64,000 bases of DNA from Cryptomeria japonica (Eukaryota; Streptophyta; Pinopsida; Cupressales; Cupressaceae): positions 816,704,396-816,768,395 of the forward strand of contig NC_081414.1 in assembly GCF_030272615.1 (NCBI RefSeq). The letters run 5' to 3'. Every line of letters begins with the position of its first letter. Within the stretch, counting starts at the first letter, position 1. The notes beneath the pieces were generated by a model that saw only the letters and a list, made by a program, of their open reading frames with translations, was not told where the DNA came from and did not search any database. Positions 22,801-34,342 of the stretch are shown piece by piece. Position numbers and translations under genes: made by a program.

Positions 22801-23250
22801 TATCATCAATGCAATTTTGTGGTTAGATGGAAGAGTTAAGAAAAGGATGCATGTTGTTAAAAGGAAATGGTGCTACTTGAGTAAGGACTTAGGTTGATTG
22901 GGGATCAAAGACCTCAGGGAATGAACCATGTAAGATATTAATCAGGAGAAAATTCATGATCGTCAATCGTTACAACGTTTTAGGTGGGAAGATTGTTGAT
23001 AATTTCTCATGGTTTGGATTTATTGTCAGGTATGTCTGCAATCTGAGTAAAAATTCTAACTATTTTTGGATTTTATTGTCTATTGAAATTCTTTGGTTTC
23101 TTTGGAAGAGAAGGAATGAGAATGTGTTCCAAGGTAAAGGGAGGCTTCTTATTGAGTGTAATCTTAGAATCAAAATGCTAATTATTATTGAATAGGTATC
23201 ATTTACATTGAAGATGCCAACAGGAAGATTCATGAAGATATTGGATGAAG
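22800..23250 (+). mobile_element. LINE ORF2 C-terminal fragment
   Basis: Frames on the plus strand give VVKRKWCYLSKDLG and then, after damage, LWFLWKRRNENVFQGK. This is the C-terminal region common to plant LINE ORF2 proteins (zinc-binding reverse-transcriptase tail). Short, frameshifted, without reverse-transcriptase motifs. Confidence 0.65.
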
Positions 23251-26110
23251 GTTCCTCTTCAATATATATAAAGAAGACATTTAGGATGTTGCCTATTGAA
23301 CCCAAGATCTAAGATAGATAGGGAAGAAATTCTAGGAAGACTATATAGAGTTTTACAATAAATACCAAAAAGAACACCAACATCAATTAAAGAGGGGAGA
23401 AGCTATAAGACACCTAGAAATGGCTCACCAAAACTTTGATTGCTCTAGTTGAGAGAGGATCTTTGCGCCCCTTGGAAGAGAATTTTATACTTTCCAAATT
23501 AGTAGGATTGAACCTAAGAATAATGACAAAGGAAAAGACAAAGAAGCTAATAATGAAGATGGGGAGAATGAAGAGAAAGAGGAGAATCCACATAATGATA
23601 GTGATAATGAATCTTAATAAGCTATTACAATTTATCTTTTTGAATATGTTGTCAATAGATGATATAATATTGATGTAATTTGATGTTGATGTGAAGATCT
23701 ACATCGTATAAACCGATTCTTTTTTTTTCTTCTAATTTTAAGGTGGTTTAGCCTGGTTGGGGATTTGATGGATTAATCAACTTGGTCACTATTATTGTAA
23801 CCTAATTTTGTACTCTGATTTTATTTTGGTAATCGATCTTAAAAAAACAAAACATTCTACATAGAAAACACACTACACTCACATAAACTCTTATACGAAC
23901 CTTGACATGTGTCTTGCTTTAGGATAGCCTAGTGTACCACAAGCCAAATAGACATAGACACAAGATGAGGGAGCTAGTATTTGTTTCTACCCTCATTTCA
24001 TCACTTATCATCAACCAAATCAACACTATCAATGATTAATTTAAGGTGTAAAGATTAAACAAATTGCTACAAATTTCATTGAGTAAAGGCAACATAGGTG
24101 ACAACCACCCTAACTTCCACAACAAAAGTCTTAGACATAAGATTCCTACCTTTTGACATTTTGCAGTTTGATCTTGCAAGATTTAAAAATTCATATGTGC
24201 TAGTTTTTTTATCATATAAGAATCACATATATGATTTTATCCTTAGGCTAGATAATAGACATGGTCCAGATTTTAGTTGTTTAAATTCATATTTTTTTCA
24301 AGGTTGACGATTCCTAGATCTAATTGTTATCCATTGGTATGATGTCATAAATTTTTAATTGTGTATCTAAGGTTGTGTACTTAATGGCATCATTCTAAGA
24401 TTATTTCACATAAGATAAGAAAGACTCAAACATGGTTTAGAAATCACAAAGTACCAAAAGAACATGAATGTTTCTTCTCTCATTTTTTATAGTTGATATG
24501 TGGGTCTTTACACTATCACCATAATTAATGGTAGAGAGTGTTGTGAAGAAGAATGGCATGAAAGGAGTGATTGTCCTATGTGCTTGAGACTGTCATAAAA
24601 AGTGAGTGCTGCAGCAGTGAACCTTCCTTTGACCTTTGGGTGGTTGGGAGAGTAAAGACCCATGGTAGTATATGTTGAGTGGTTGGGAGGGTAAAGACCC
24701 ACATATCAACTATCTACTTTGACATTCTAGGATGGTGTCCACCTACTCTAAAACCTTGTGGGCACTCTTTATCTGATACTAACATATACATAACATGTGC
24801 CTGTCATATAACCCTATTTTGGCTAGGCCCCACCATAATTAGAAGATCCTAACTACTAAAAACACTAGATTCTCCCCTAAAAGGTTGTTGAGTCATAGAA
24901 GGCCTAGCTAGATAGCCCTATAGTCTCTCATACCTAAAATATCCTTGTCTCGATGATGGTCACATGTGACTACCCTATGGCCCCTACTATGCTCTAGACC
25001 TTTGTCCCTAATATTGATACTATTGAGTTTTTCTTTGAAATCCTATAGTAAGTCTAAATTCTCCTTTGAAGGATGGGGAGGCCTTTGGACACTTTAGTCC
25101 CTTGATCAAGGTTACAAACTTCTCTCATGCCTCTTGTTTCCTCCCATGTACAAATTTTGGGCTTTCCACCCCTAATGAAATAATTGATAAGTAACTTGTC
25201 TTGAATGTAATCTACAAACTACAAGAACTCCAAAAACTAACTCTCATGTTGAGACACTACGAAACCTCATTATGTAAATTGTGAAACTCATCTATGCATC
25301 TTTGTTAAAAATATTTTGAAATAGAACACACTTTGAAGCACTCCAAAATGGTATCCCATGAGAGGATCTCCAATGTGAGTTGGTGCTTTTTATCCTCCCA
25401 GTACCACAAGGTGGAAGCAAGTCCTCTCAAAAATTGCATTGAAAATTATGCCTTTAGGTTGCTCACATATAGATGCAACCCAAAGCATAAGTCCAAGCTA
25501 AGTAATGAAGACTTAGCCTCAACCCCATTTGTGGATCTTAAAAATGTAGAGGATTGGAGATGAAGCAACTCTTGAATATGATCCTTTGGCTCATGATATG
25601 TGCTTTCTATAGTCTTTACCTCTTGTGTTTATGCATGATGAGGCTAGGTAATGTGTATTGATCAATCTTCTATATCCTCTATGTGTATTTCCCAAATTCA
25701 AGGCGAACTCCTAATAAGCTCCCAAGATGCAAGTATATGCTCCTCTACTACAAGTGGATCCTCATGAGGTGTCTCTGTTGTGGGTGAAAACCTGTCTTGT
25801 ATCACACCTATAAAATTCTATAAGGCTTGTAAGATTTAAGGTCCATACTCGGGGTAATCATCTTGGTGAAAACTCTCAAAGTGATATGACTCTTCTTGTC
25901 CCTCATGTGAATGTGCTCCTCTTGAAGCACTACGACATGGATGACCCTTCCTTCCATTTCCTACACCCTATTTTCTAACCCACACCTCATAACCTTTACC
26001 TCACTACCTATCATTATTACCTTCCATCTACCTTTCATATCCCCTATATTAACCTCCTTCACTTTCCTACATCCTATCCTAAATCTTAACCTCATACACA
26101 TTTACTTTTA
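23251..26110. other. Gene-poor spacer
   Basis: No supported gene. At 23457-23618 one frame encodes a short acidic, Asn/Glu/Lys-rich tail (KDKEANNEDGENEEKEENPH) that ends at a stop; it may be a fragment of a retroelement protein. At 24639-24706 the word GTGGTTGGGAGRGTAAAGACCCA occurs twice in tandem, with an inverted trace at 24495. The remainder is ordinary AT-rich DNA. Confidence 0.5.
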
Positions 26111-26254
26111 TAGAGATATCAAGGACAGTAAGCAGACTGGATGATGCAGATGGGTCTTATCAATTTTATACGTTACTCAGAGCTTCATGAGTTGATCATT
26201 GTATAAGGGTTATCGCGATGAAGGGAGAAAGCATTCGAGTCTTAAAGTGTAGAG

Positions 26255-26776
26255 ATGGTTCATCATTTTGAATTGAGTGTCATCAATGCAGTTTGGAGAT
26301 TGGTGGCATCCATCCTTGGCGGAGGTAGACACTGGTGTGATGGTTTCATTTATGAGGCAGTGATTTTTCCAATGATAGATATCCTGGGGTCGAAGGAAGT
26401 ATACATCCAGAGGATAGATGGTTTTATCCATGTGATGGATGGGCAGGCCATTGCTAATGAGATTTTGAATTTGGATGCGGACAGGTGGGTTAGCTAGTTG
26501 GGTAGTTACTTCAACTTGGATAACTATGTTTCCTCAGATTTAGAAGATGACCACGACCTTGAAGATGAGGAAAGAGATCGTGCCAAGGTAGAGAAGGAAA
26601 GGTTGAAATCCTTGATAGAAGATTCTTGGGAAGCCTACCAGATTGGAGTCATCAACAATAATTTTGCCCCCTTCCAAAGGCTGCTGGACACAGATGTCTG
26701 CTGGCTCACGGGGGCCGCTGCAGGCAAAGTAATGGAAATTGGAGCACACCTGGCCATCATCCTCCAGGATATGTAG
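26255..26776 (+). pseudogene. Unidentified coding remnant with an acidic middle
   Basis: Two open stretches in the same frame, separated by a single TAG at about 26495, give about 173 residues. The first part contains VINAVWRLVASILGGG and IQRIDGFIHVMDGQAIANEI; the second begins with an acidic charged helix (SSDLEDDHDLEDEERDR) and ends at a stop. I do not recognise the family. Its location among retroelements suggests a fragment of a retroelement-associated protein, but this is inference. Confidence 0.4.
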
Positions 26777-27079
26777 ATTCCTTTATAGGTATAGCCTCAG
26801 GATTGGATGTATAGATCTATGTGTGGTTGGGTTTATTTCTGTCATAAGGGAGCTAAGCCCCTTTGGTTAGTACTTATCTATGTGAAAAAAAATGCAATGA
26901 TTTAATTAATACATGATTGTAGGATTGTTCAAGGGTTTAGGTCTTGTAAGAAATTCTTCTTTTAAATCGATCATATCATATTACAGAAATGTCTCACCAT
27001 CTCTTCTATTGGCAATTAATCTGATAAATCTATAATAAACTTTGAATCTAGATATTTGAAAAGAAAATAATATTTTCAA

Positions 27080-27490
27080 CACAATATGTATAACAATGAA
27101 TTGGTTGATTCTGCCCTACCTTTTTTCTTCAATCGGATCTTGGCGGCACCCCAATCTAGAACTGTTTCCCTCCTTGCAGTAATGCCCCAATTTTTTTGTG
27201 ATGGTAGAGGTTGATGGGACGAAGAGGCGGGAATAATGTTTATCAAATGACTTGGTCTTTTTTTTTTTTTAAAGTAATGCCCACTGTCGTCGGAATTTCG
27301 ACGAACGTGGGCACTTTTTCTTAAAAAACACAAACTTCATTGCCAATTCCTTCTCCATTGAAACCAAATGTTGAATTATCATCAGAATTTTGATGAATGA
27401 GGGCATTTAAAAAAAAAATCAAATTTGGTCACAACATACCTTCTCCGTCAGAAACCTTCATCAAACTTTTAGGCCAAATGTATTAGTGAA
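27080..27490. repeat. Second copy of the CGTCRGAATTYTGACG interspersed repeat
   Basis: Contains CGTCGGAATTTCGACG (about 27287) and CATCAGAATTTTGATG (about 27379), each followed by an A- or T-run and a GWGGGCA word. Related to the stretch at 17830-18227. Non-coding. Confidence 0.5.
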
Positions 27491-27499
27491 GGCTGAGAT

Positions 27500-28914
27500 T
27501 CACTAGAGTAAATCCAACCATCAAATTGTCAAAATCTCCCACATTCACTTGCAGGGGTCTAAGATGATGTTGAGAAGGTGTTTTAATTCCCTTGATGTGG
27601 TTCTGTGATTGGTTTCTCTCCATTTCCCCATCGCTTTCTCTTGTTCCTATTATCTAGGCCTAGTAGCCCTAAGAGCCCCCTTTAGCCCTACCTTCCCGGT
27701 TTTGCCCAATTACTCAAAAATATTCCAAAGGTCCCCCTAAGATATTTTGTGATTTGAACACCCTTTTGGACACTCTTTGAGAATCAGGAGGTAAGGTTGT
27801 CTGATACGACCGTATCGATACGGACCCCAAAATGGCTCTTTTTGAGGGTTTAAGGGTTTAAGAGTCTTGTCCAGTAGGGTTTGTTGATTTCCACACCCTG
27901 TCACACTTCCTTTCTTTTAGTGAGACTCCATTAGGCTTCCTTCTTCCCTTCCAAACACTTGGCACAACCACATTTAATCTTCTTTGCAAGCAATGATAAA
28001 AATAACAGTCATAATCCCTAGCCAGGCTATGGCAGAGCTCACCTAGGATATGATGGCAAATGACTTCAAAGAAACTTCTGGGACATCAAAAAGAATATGT
28101 ACACTGTACACAGGCTCCATGACTTGAATCCCAAGGGCCATTGAGAAAACACAATGGGATTTCAAGTTGGAGCCATAGCTAGGGTCTTAATCCCTTGCTC
28201 AGACCGAGAGCAGTGTAGTTGAAGAAAATTTGTAAACAAGCACTAAACCGACACTAAGAAAAAGAGCAAAATCACTTCCTAAGAACCAAAAAAATTAATA
28301 CTAAACCATCATGAATGAACAGTACCAATATAAATTCATTTGGTACGGACTGCTATAAGCAAATTACAAGTTTTATGCAAAAATTTGGAAATTGCTTTCA
28401 AATATCATTCGCAATTTGTTCTTTTTATCTTCCAACCCATTTAAAATGATTTAAAAAGAATTATATATGCCTCCTTAGTCATAACCAACCACCCATCAGT
28501 TCCTCAACTACCAATTTGATCATTTTTCTAAAAGTTGCTCCAAAAGTTGCAAAACGTTGTCAAGCAACAATGACAACTTTTGCTCCATTTTGCATTTTTG
28601 CAACTTATGCATTTTTACTCACTCTAAACCCCATAGGATGGTTCCCTAACATCCAAATAAAATTTCCAAAATCCTTATGAGGCTTTACAAAGAGTTTTAC
28701 ACTATTTTGCAAAATGATGCCATTTTTGGCTTACAAAGGCACTTTGGCCAAAATTGAGCAAATAAGCTAAAACAAGAGACAACAAAACTACAAATAACCT
28801 TAAACCACACACTTGAAATTTTCAATAGTCATTTATTCACTCATTGATCCCAAACATGATCAATCACTCCAAAATTTTGAAAATGCAACACTAAAACTAG
28901 GTGCTCCTGCACCA
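27500..28914 (-). repeat. 3' LTR of the gypsy element (copy 2 of the LTR family)
   Basis: Reading the minus strand, the polypurine-like CATTGGGGGAGTA is followed at 28914 by TGGTGCAGGAGCACCTAG, the same LTR start as at 1640. AAAAGTTGTCAT lies about 335 bp inside and a CATATATAATTC TATA-like box about 450 bp inside. The inner (CA) end of the LTR was not located; the limit at 27500 is approximate. Confidence 0.65.
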
Positions 28915-29200
28915 TACTCCCCCAATGAGAAAGAAGTCAAGTCACTCCTTTAGGCAACAAAGAGAGGGAAATTCCAAGATTAGGAAAGTCTACTTCAGGT
29001 ACCCAAGTGGGCTCAGATTCTGGAAGATAATGCCACTTGACCAAATGTTCCATATAGGCGGTTTGCCTAGTCTTCTTGAGGATTCTTGAATCCAACACCT
29101 TCTCGGCTTGTAACATAGGTGGAGGGGGAAAAGGAAGGGCTGAAAGTGAATGAGAGAAATTTGAGAATATACTGCATTTCTCTGGAACTGTGCCTTTGTA

Positions 29201-30157
29201 CTACACCAAGTATGCAACATTAAAAATAGAAGATAAAGCCATGTCCCTGGGTAGATCAAGTTTGTAGGCATTTTGCCCATACTTAGCCAAGACCTTACAA
29301 GGTCCAATCCTCCTCATTAGAAGTTTTCTAGGGACACCTTTCTGAAGCCTTGATTTTCTTAAATACACCATTACTAAGTCACTAACAACAAATTGAACAT
29401 CCCTCCTCTTTTCATCCACTTTGTCCTTGATTCTTTGAGAGTTGTCTAGTAAAGCCTGCCTAACTTGCTCATGAATCTCCACTCTTTTGTTACATATTCC
29501 TAATATCTCTAAGCTCCAACACACCTCTTGGATGAATCCCATACACTACTTTAAAAGGACTCTTACCGGTGGATCTATTCACACTATCATTGTAAACAAA
29601 TACAGCTTGATGGATGATCTGATCCCAAGCTTGTCCATACTCCTTTGTCAAACATATGAGAAGGTTCCCAAGTGTCCTATTGACCACCTCTATTTGGCCA
29701 TCCGTTTGGGGATGGTAGGCTGAGCTAAAAGACAAGTTAGTACCAAATCTCTGCCATAAAGTTTTCCAAAAATGAGCAATGAATTCGGTATCTCTATCTG
29801 ACACTATACTGATTGGTAAACCATGAATCCTAATGACTTCCTTGAAAAAAAATGAGCAATATGAATAGCATCATGAGTCACCTTACATGGAATGAAATGG
29901 GCCATCTTACTAAATCTATCTACCACAACATAGATGCTATCAAATCTAGATTTGGTCTTGGGTAAACCAACAACAAAATCCATACTTACACACTCCCATG
30001 GCCGGTTTGGAATAGGTAATGGCTGATAAAGTCTAGCATTAGAAGAGGTTCCCTTTTCCCTTTGACAAACCACACATTGCTCTACATATTTTGTGATATC
30101 CCTTTGCATCTTTGGCCAATAATAGAATCTTTGAACAAGTTCCCTAGTCATATTCAA
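29201..30157 (-). pseudogene. Gypsy integrase remnant
   Basis: Starting at about 30157 the frame carries the end of the HHCC zinc-binding region (YVEQCVVCQREKG) and the core start RPWECVSMDFVVGLP with the first catalytic Asp. After a stop or frameshift near 29810 it continues with SDRDTEFIAHFWK (second Asp), SSAYHPQTDGQIEVVNR (catalytic Glu) and FKVVYGIHPRG. A further frame (29201-29542) carries the C-terminal domain, VSDLVMVYLRKSR and RIGPCKVLAKYG. Catalytic residues remain but the frame is broken at least twice. Confidence 0.9.
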
Positions 30158-30483
30158 CCCAAAATGACCACTTAAGTAACGATTATGCTTCTCTTATATC
30201 AAGTTTTCTCTCATGGACCCTCTTGGCGCACAAAGCTGTCCTCCTTTAAATAAAAGACCATCTTGTAAGGTAAAACTTGCATATTAACCATGAAAGTGAT
30301 TCCTAAACTCTTGACAAACCATGTAGATGACAACAAAATCCTCATCATCTTGATATAGCCCTTTGAAACTATCAACTCCAATGCTCTTGAGTTACACTTC
30401 TTGAACCGTTAGCAATCTTCTACCAATGCATCAATAACCTTATTAGATTGACATTTCTTATGTTTAATGGTAAAAGTATAGGA

Positions 30484-31059
30484 CTACAAATATTCTACCC
30501 ATTTGATATGCCTATGATTCAACTTTTCTGGGGAGTTGAGAAAACTAAGAGCTTGGTTATCAGTATAAACCACAAATTCTTTAGGTAATAGGTAATGCCT
30601 CCACTTCCTAAGTGATTGAACAAGTGCATGTAACTCCAAATCATAGGAAGAATACCTTTTCTTGGCTTCATTGATATTTTCACTAAAAAATGCAACCACT
30701 CTATTGTCTTGACTTAGAACCGCTCCAATTGCTATGTTGCTTGCATCACATTCTATGGTGAAGAGCTTGTCAAAGCTTGGAAGAACAAGGATAGGTTGAG
30801 TATCCACCTTTGTCTTCAAGAGATCGAATCCTTTTTGTGCCTCTTGTGTCCATTGAAATTTAGTCTTTACATCTCCTTTGATTGTATCAAGCATAGGTGC
30901 ACATATCTCACTGAACCCTCTGATGAACTTCCTGTAAAATTGTGCCAAACCATGAAAAATCCTCACTTCACTTGCTGTTTTAGGTGTAGGCCAACTGATT
31001 ATGGCTTCCACCTCCATCTTCAAGTCACCACTTGAGATTACAAACCCAAGATATACCAA
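30484..31059 (-). pseudogene. Gypsy reverse transcriptase connection and RNase H remnant
   Basis: Begins after a stop at the end of the reverse transcriptase with VYLGFVISSGDLKM (thumb/connection). It continues with FHGLAQFYRKFIRGFS and KFQWTQEAQKGFDLLK, then the RNase H core: FTIECDASNIAIGAVLSQ (first Asp), the YDLELHALVQSLRKWRHYL helix with its Glu, and VVYTDNQALSFL (third Asp). Ends at a stop after HIKWVEYL. Confidence 0.92.
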
Positions 31060-31062
31060 CTC

Positions 31063-32408
31063 CTATTTCATGAACTCACATTTCTCCAAATTGATAGTTA
31101 GTTGCTCATCACATAATTGCTTCAATACAATCTCAATATGTTTAAGACATTCTTCTTTAAACTTACTAAAAATCAAGATGTTATCTAAATAAACAACAAC
31201 AAATTTACCAATGTAATCCTTGAGTACTTCATTCATGAGTCTCATGAATGAAATAGGGGCATTTGTGAGTCCAAATGGCATAACAAGCCATTCATAAAGT
31301 CCTTCTATGGTTTTGAATGCTCTCTTCCATTCATCTCCCTCCTTGATTCTGATTTGGTGGTAGCCAGTCTTGAGGTCTATCTTGGTAAAATACTTAGCAC
31401 CCCCTAAACAATCCATCAAATCTTAGATTCTTGGAATGGGAAACCTATACTTGATTGTAATCCGGTTGATGGCCCTTGAATTAGTGCAAAGTATCCAAGT
31501 ACCCCCCTTCTTTGGTGCCAAAATGGTGGGAACTGCACATGGGCTGATGCTCTTCCTTATTAGACCATTGTCCAAAAGTTCTTGGATTTGTTTAGCTACT
31601 TCTTTATTGTGCTCTGGTGTCATTTTGTAGGATGCTTTATTAGGCAATGAGGCTCTGGGTATGAAGTCAATTTGATGACTTATGGCACGTTGAGGAGGCA
31701 AAGTGGTAGGTGTTCCATCACTTATGATCTCCTTGAACTGATTGAGTATCTGCTGCACTTTAACCAGGATACAAAACTTCTTGTCCTTCTTTTCCTCTTT
31801 TGGTTTCACAACAAGTGCAAACCCCACTCCTTCTCCTTTGAGAGTGTTTATGAACTCATTCTCACCAACTAGTAGCACATTGGAACCTTTAGATTCGCTC
31901 TCTTCTTCATCTCCTAAGGACTGAATTTTATAGGTAACTCCATCTTTTTGAAATGTATAAGAATTCTTTTCTCCATGGTGTATTGCTTTTCTATCAAATT
32001 GCCAAGGCCTACCTATGAGTAGGTGGCATGCATCCACTGGAAAGATGTCACACAAAATATTGTCTTTGTAGCCTCCTATAGTTAACTCCACCCAAGTTTG
32101 TTCATTCACCAAAACATGTTGCCCTTTGTTGAGCCAAGTAACCCTATAAGGATCACTATGTGGAATTCTTTGCAATTTGAGTTTGCTTACTGCTTCTTCT
32201 GACACTATGTTGTTAGTGGAACCTGAATCCACCACCACCCTACACACTTTACCCATGATCTTTCACTTTATCCTAAACAAGGATATTCTTTGACTAGGTT
32301 CCTCCTTTACCGGTTCTTTGATCAAAACTCTTCTTATCATGAGATTCTCTTTAACCTCAGAATCTAAGCTTACTTTTGATGTCTTCACATTTGCTGCATC
32401 TTCTTGAA
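31063..32408 (-). pseudogene. Gypsy gag tail, protease and reverse transcriptase remnant
   Basis: From 32408: a gag tail (ENLMIRRVLIKEPVKEE), then aspartic protease VVDSGSTNNIV (DSG active site) and LLIGRPWQFDRK. The reverse transcriptase follows with QIDFIPRASLP, ILAPKKGGTW, then a stop at about 31420, ATG at 31419, [28 protein letters not shown] and [12 protein letters not shown]. The catalytic YLDD has become YLDN, so even a repaired frame would lack a catalytic Asp. Confidence 0.92.
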
Positions 32409-32409
32409 C

Positions 32410-33314
32410 ATAAATTACTCTCCAAGTTTTCTAAATTTTGTGAATCTCAAGGGAGAAACTTTGATGGGGCCTCTGTGGGGGTTGTTACTCTCTGAGATAC
32501 TCAGTTCATTCAAGGCACTCCTATCTGCTATGATGGTAACCATGTGGCTACTCTGTTTAAACATTCAAGGGATGGGTTATCGTGGGTTCTATCCAATGTG
32601 TATGCTCCCAATAATAAAGTCTGTAGGAGGAAATTTTGGATAAAGATCTCTTCCTTTTGGAGCCATTATCCCAACATTCCTTGGTTGGTTATGGGGGATT
32701 TCAATACCCCTCTTATGGAGTCTGAGAAATTTGGGAGATCCCAGATACAAAATGATAGCAAACAGGACTTAGCTAACTTCATCAATGGCCAGGCTCTCAT
32801 TGATTTGGACTTATCTGGAGTTTCCTTCACTTGGTCTAATTGTCATGTTGGAGCTGAGTTGATCCAAGTTAGACTTGATCGAGCCTTGATTTCAGTTGGG
32901 TGGATCCAACATTATGTTTGTTCTCTAAATTGCATAAATAGAATCGAATCAAACCACTTTCCTATATGTTGGATGACTGAGCCTAAGAATGGCGTGAGAA
33001 GGAGGTTTCCTTTTAGATTTGAGAAAATGTGGCTTTCCCACCCAAACCTTTTTAATAGCATGAAATATTGGTGGAATGTTCAAGTGGATGGCATTGCTAT
33101 GTTCTGGGTAGCTAAAAAGTTAAGGCCTGTTAAGAAGAAGGTTAAAAAGTGGAATAGAGAAGTCTTTAGGGACATCTTCGTTCAGAAATATGCTCTTTAG
33201 GAGGAGTTGAGCTTGACCCAGGATAAAGTCCAAAAATAAGGTTATGTGAATGATAATTTTGCTAAGGAAAGTGAGGTCTTGTCCAAATACCACAAAATTA
33301 TAGCCTGGGAAGAG
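32410..33314 (+). pseudogene. LINE ORF2, 5' part: endonuclease domain
   Basis: From about 32544 the frame encodes an apurinic-type endonuclease domain of a plant LINE: VLSNVYAPNN, WLVMGDFNTPL (catalytic DFN), GVSFTWSN, RLDRALIS and SNHFPI (in place of the usual SDH.P). A linker follows (FRFEKMW, KKVKKWNREVFRDIF) with stops after 33200. The N-terminal part of the domain is missing or out of frame. The element is broken at 33314 by the outer LTR element and resumes at 47817. Confidence 0.88.
33310..33314. repeat. Target-site duplication AAGAG, left copy (outer LTR element)
   Basis: AAGAG directly precedes the TG terminus at 33315 and is repeated at 47812-47816 directly after the CA terminus. 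Joining the LINE across the element with one AAGAG restores WEE(T)FWRQRSRSLWL-like LINE coding text, which independently confirms the insertion. Confidence 0.92.
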
Positions 33315-34144
33315 TGTTAGATTCAATGACAGTTCCAAAGACACTGAGAGGGGGGGGTGAATCAATGTCTAACCAGTTAACAAAATATTTAAACTTATTA
33401 ATAACTTTGCATCCCAAAATAGTGTACTGGTAAATAAGAATTATTGCAATAAACAAAAATAATAGAGATAGTATAGAAACACACCATAACACAAGATATT
33501 TAACGAGGAAACTCGGTGTGGGAAAAACCTCAATGGGATTTGTGACCCACAATATTTAATCACTGGCCAATGAATAAATACTACTTACAATGAGGGGCCT
33601 ACACATGCATGGAGGCCAACAGCCTAGAGCTCACTGCTCAATAAAGAGTCACACTGACTACAAAATGGATTAACAAATCCAGTACAATGTATTGCTCAAA
33701 ACAACATCTCTCATGCCAGGTTGAGTACCAGTTTAAGCTCAGTCAATAACCAAAACCTTTGGTGTTAACTATATCACCTTATACAAAATTGCCTTATCAC
33801 ACATTATATCTTCCTTTCATCACTCACATAAAATGACCTATAAGATCTCATACATATATGAGTATTTTACAATATACCATGTCGGCTTACAAAAGATAAT
33901 TACATTACAAAATAATTTATATAAACAAAACTTTAACCCATGTCAGCTGGAGTGTTGGTATGCTTTGTTGCCGATGTAATCTGAATGCCGGTGAAGTGCC
34001 TGTCAGTGCTGGTGTCTGTCGGTGTATGAAGTTTGTGATGTTGGGCATGTAGAAACCAATTGCCGGTGACTTTCCAGTTGTTTTCTAGATGGTTGCCATC
34101 AATGACAACATCAACTATTCTCATAAGAGTGTAGAATGCCAACA
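33315..34144 (-). repeat. 3' LTR of the outer element
   Basis: 830 bp, TG...CA. Matches 39220-39390 plus 47151-47811 (the 5' LTR split by the nested element). A G-run motif at 33347-33361, which reads TTCACCCCCCCTCTCAGTG on the coding strand, lies near the LTR's 3' end. This motif is shared by all related LTRs in the window. Confidence 0.93.
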
Positions 34145-34160
34145 ATCTCCCCCTTTGGCA
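34145..34160 (-). other. Polypurine tract of the outer element
   Basis: On the minus strand, CCAAAGGGGGAGAT lies directly before the 3' LTR start TGTTGGCATT. This is the expected plus-strand priming site and it fixes the orientation of the element. Confidence 0.9.
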
Positions 34161-34342
34161 TTGATGGCAACACTCATGAGAAAAATCAAAATTGTTATCC
34201 AAAAAATGAAATCCAAAAAGATGTGCTCCCCCTGAGCTAGTGATCTCCTCTGTACATGCATTTTTCTCTCGACTACTCCCCCTTTGACATCAATGACAAA
34301 GGATGTCATAAAAAGAGTACAAAAAAAATGCTACCTCAAGGT

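Larger units (their letters stand above)
28915..32408 (-). mobile_element. Decayed Ty3/gypsy LTR retrotransposon, internal region
   Basis: Minus-strand element with the order gag tail, protease, reverse transcriptase, RNase H, integrase, which is diagnostic of Ty3/gypsy. It is cut off on its 5' side at about 32408, where plus-strand LINE sequence begins, so the gag body, primer site and 5' LTR are missing. Several stops interrupt pol. There is no clear chromodomain after the integrase; the C-terminal segment ends in KLDLPRDMALSSIFNVA. Confidence 0.93.
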
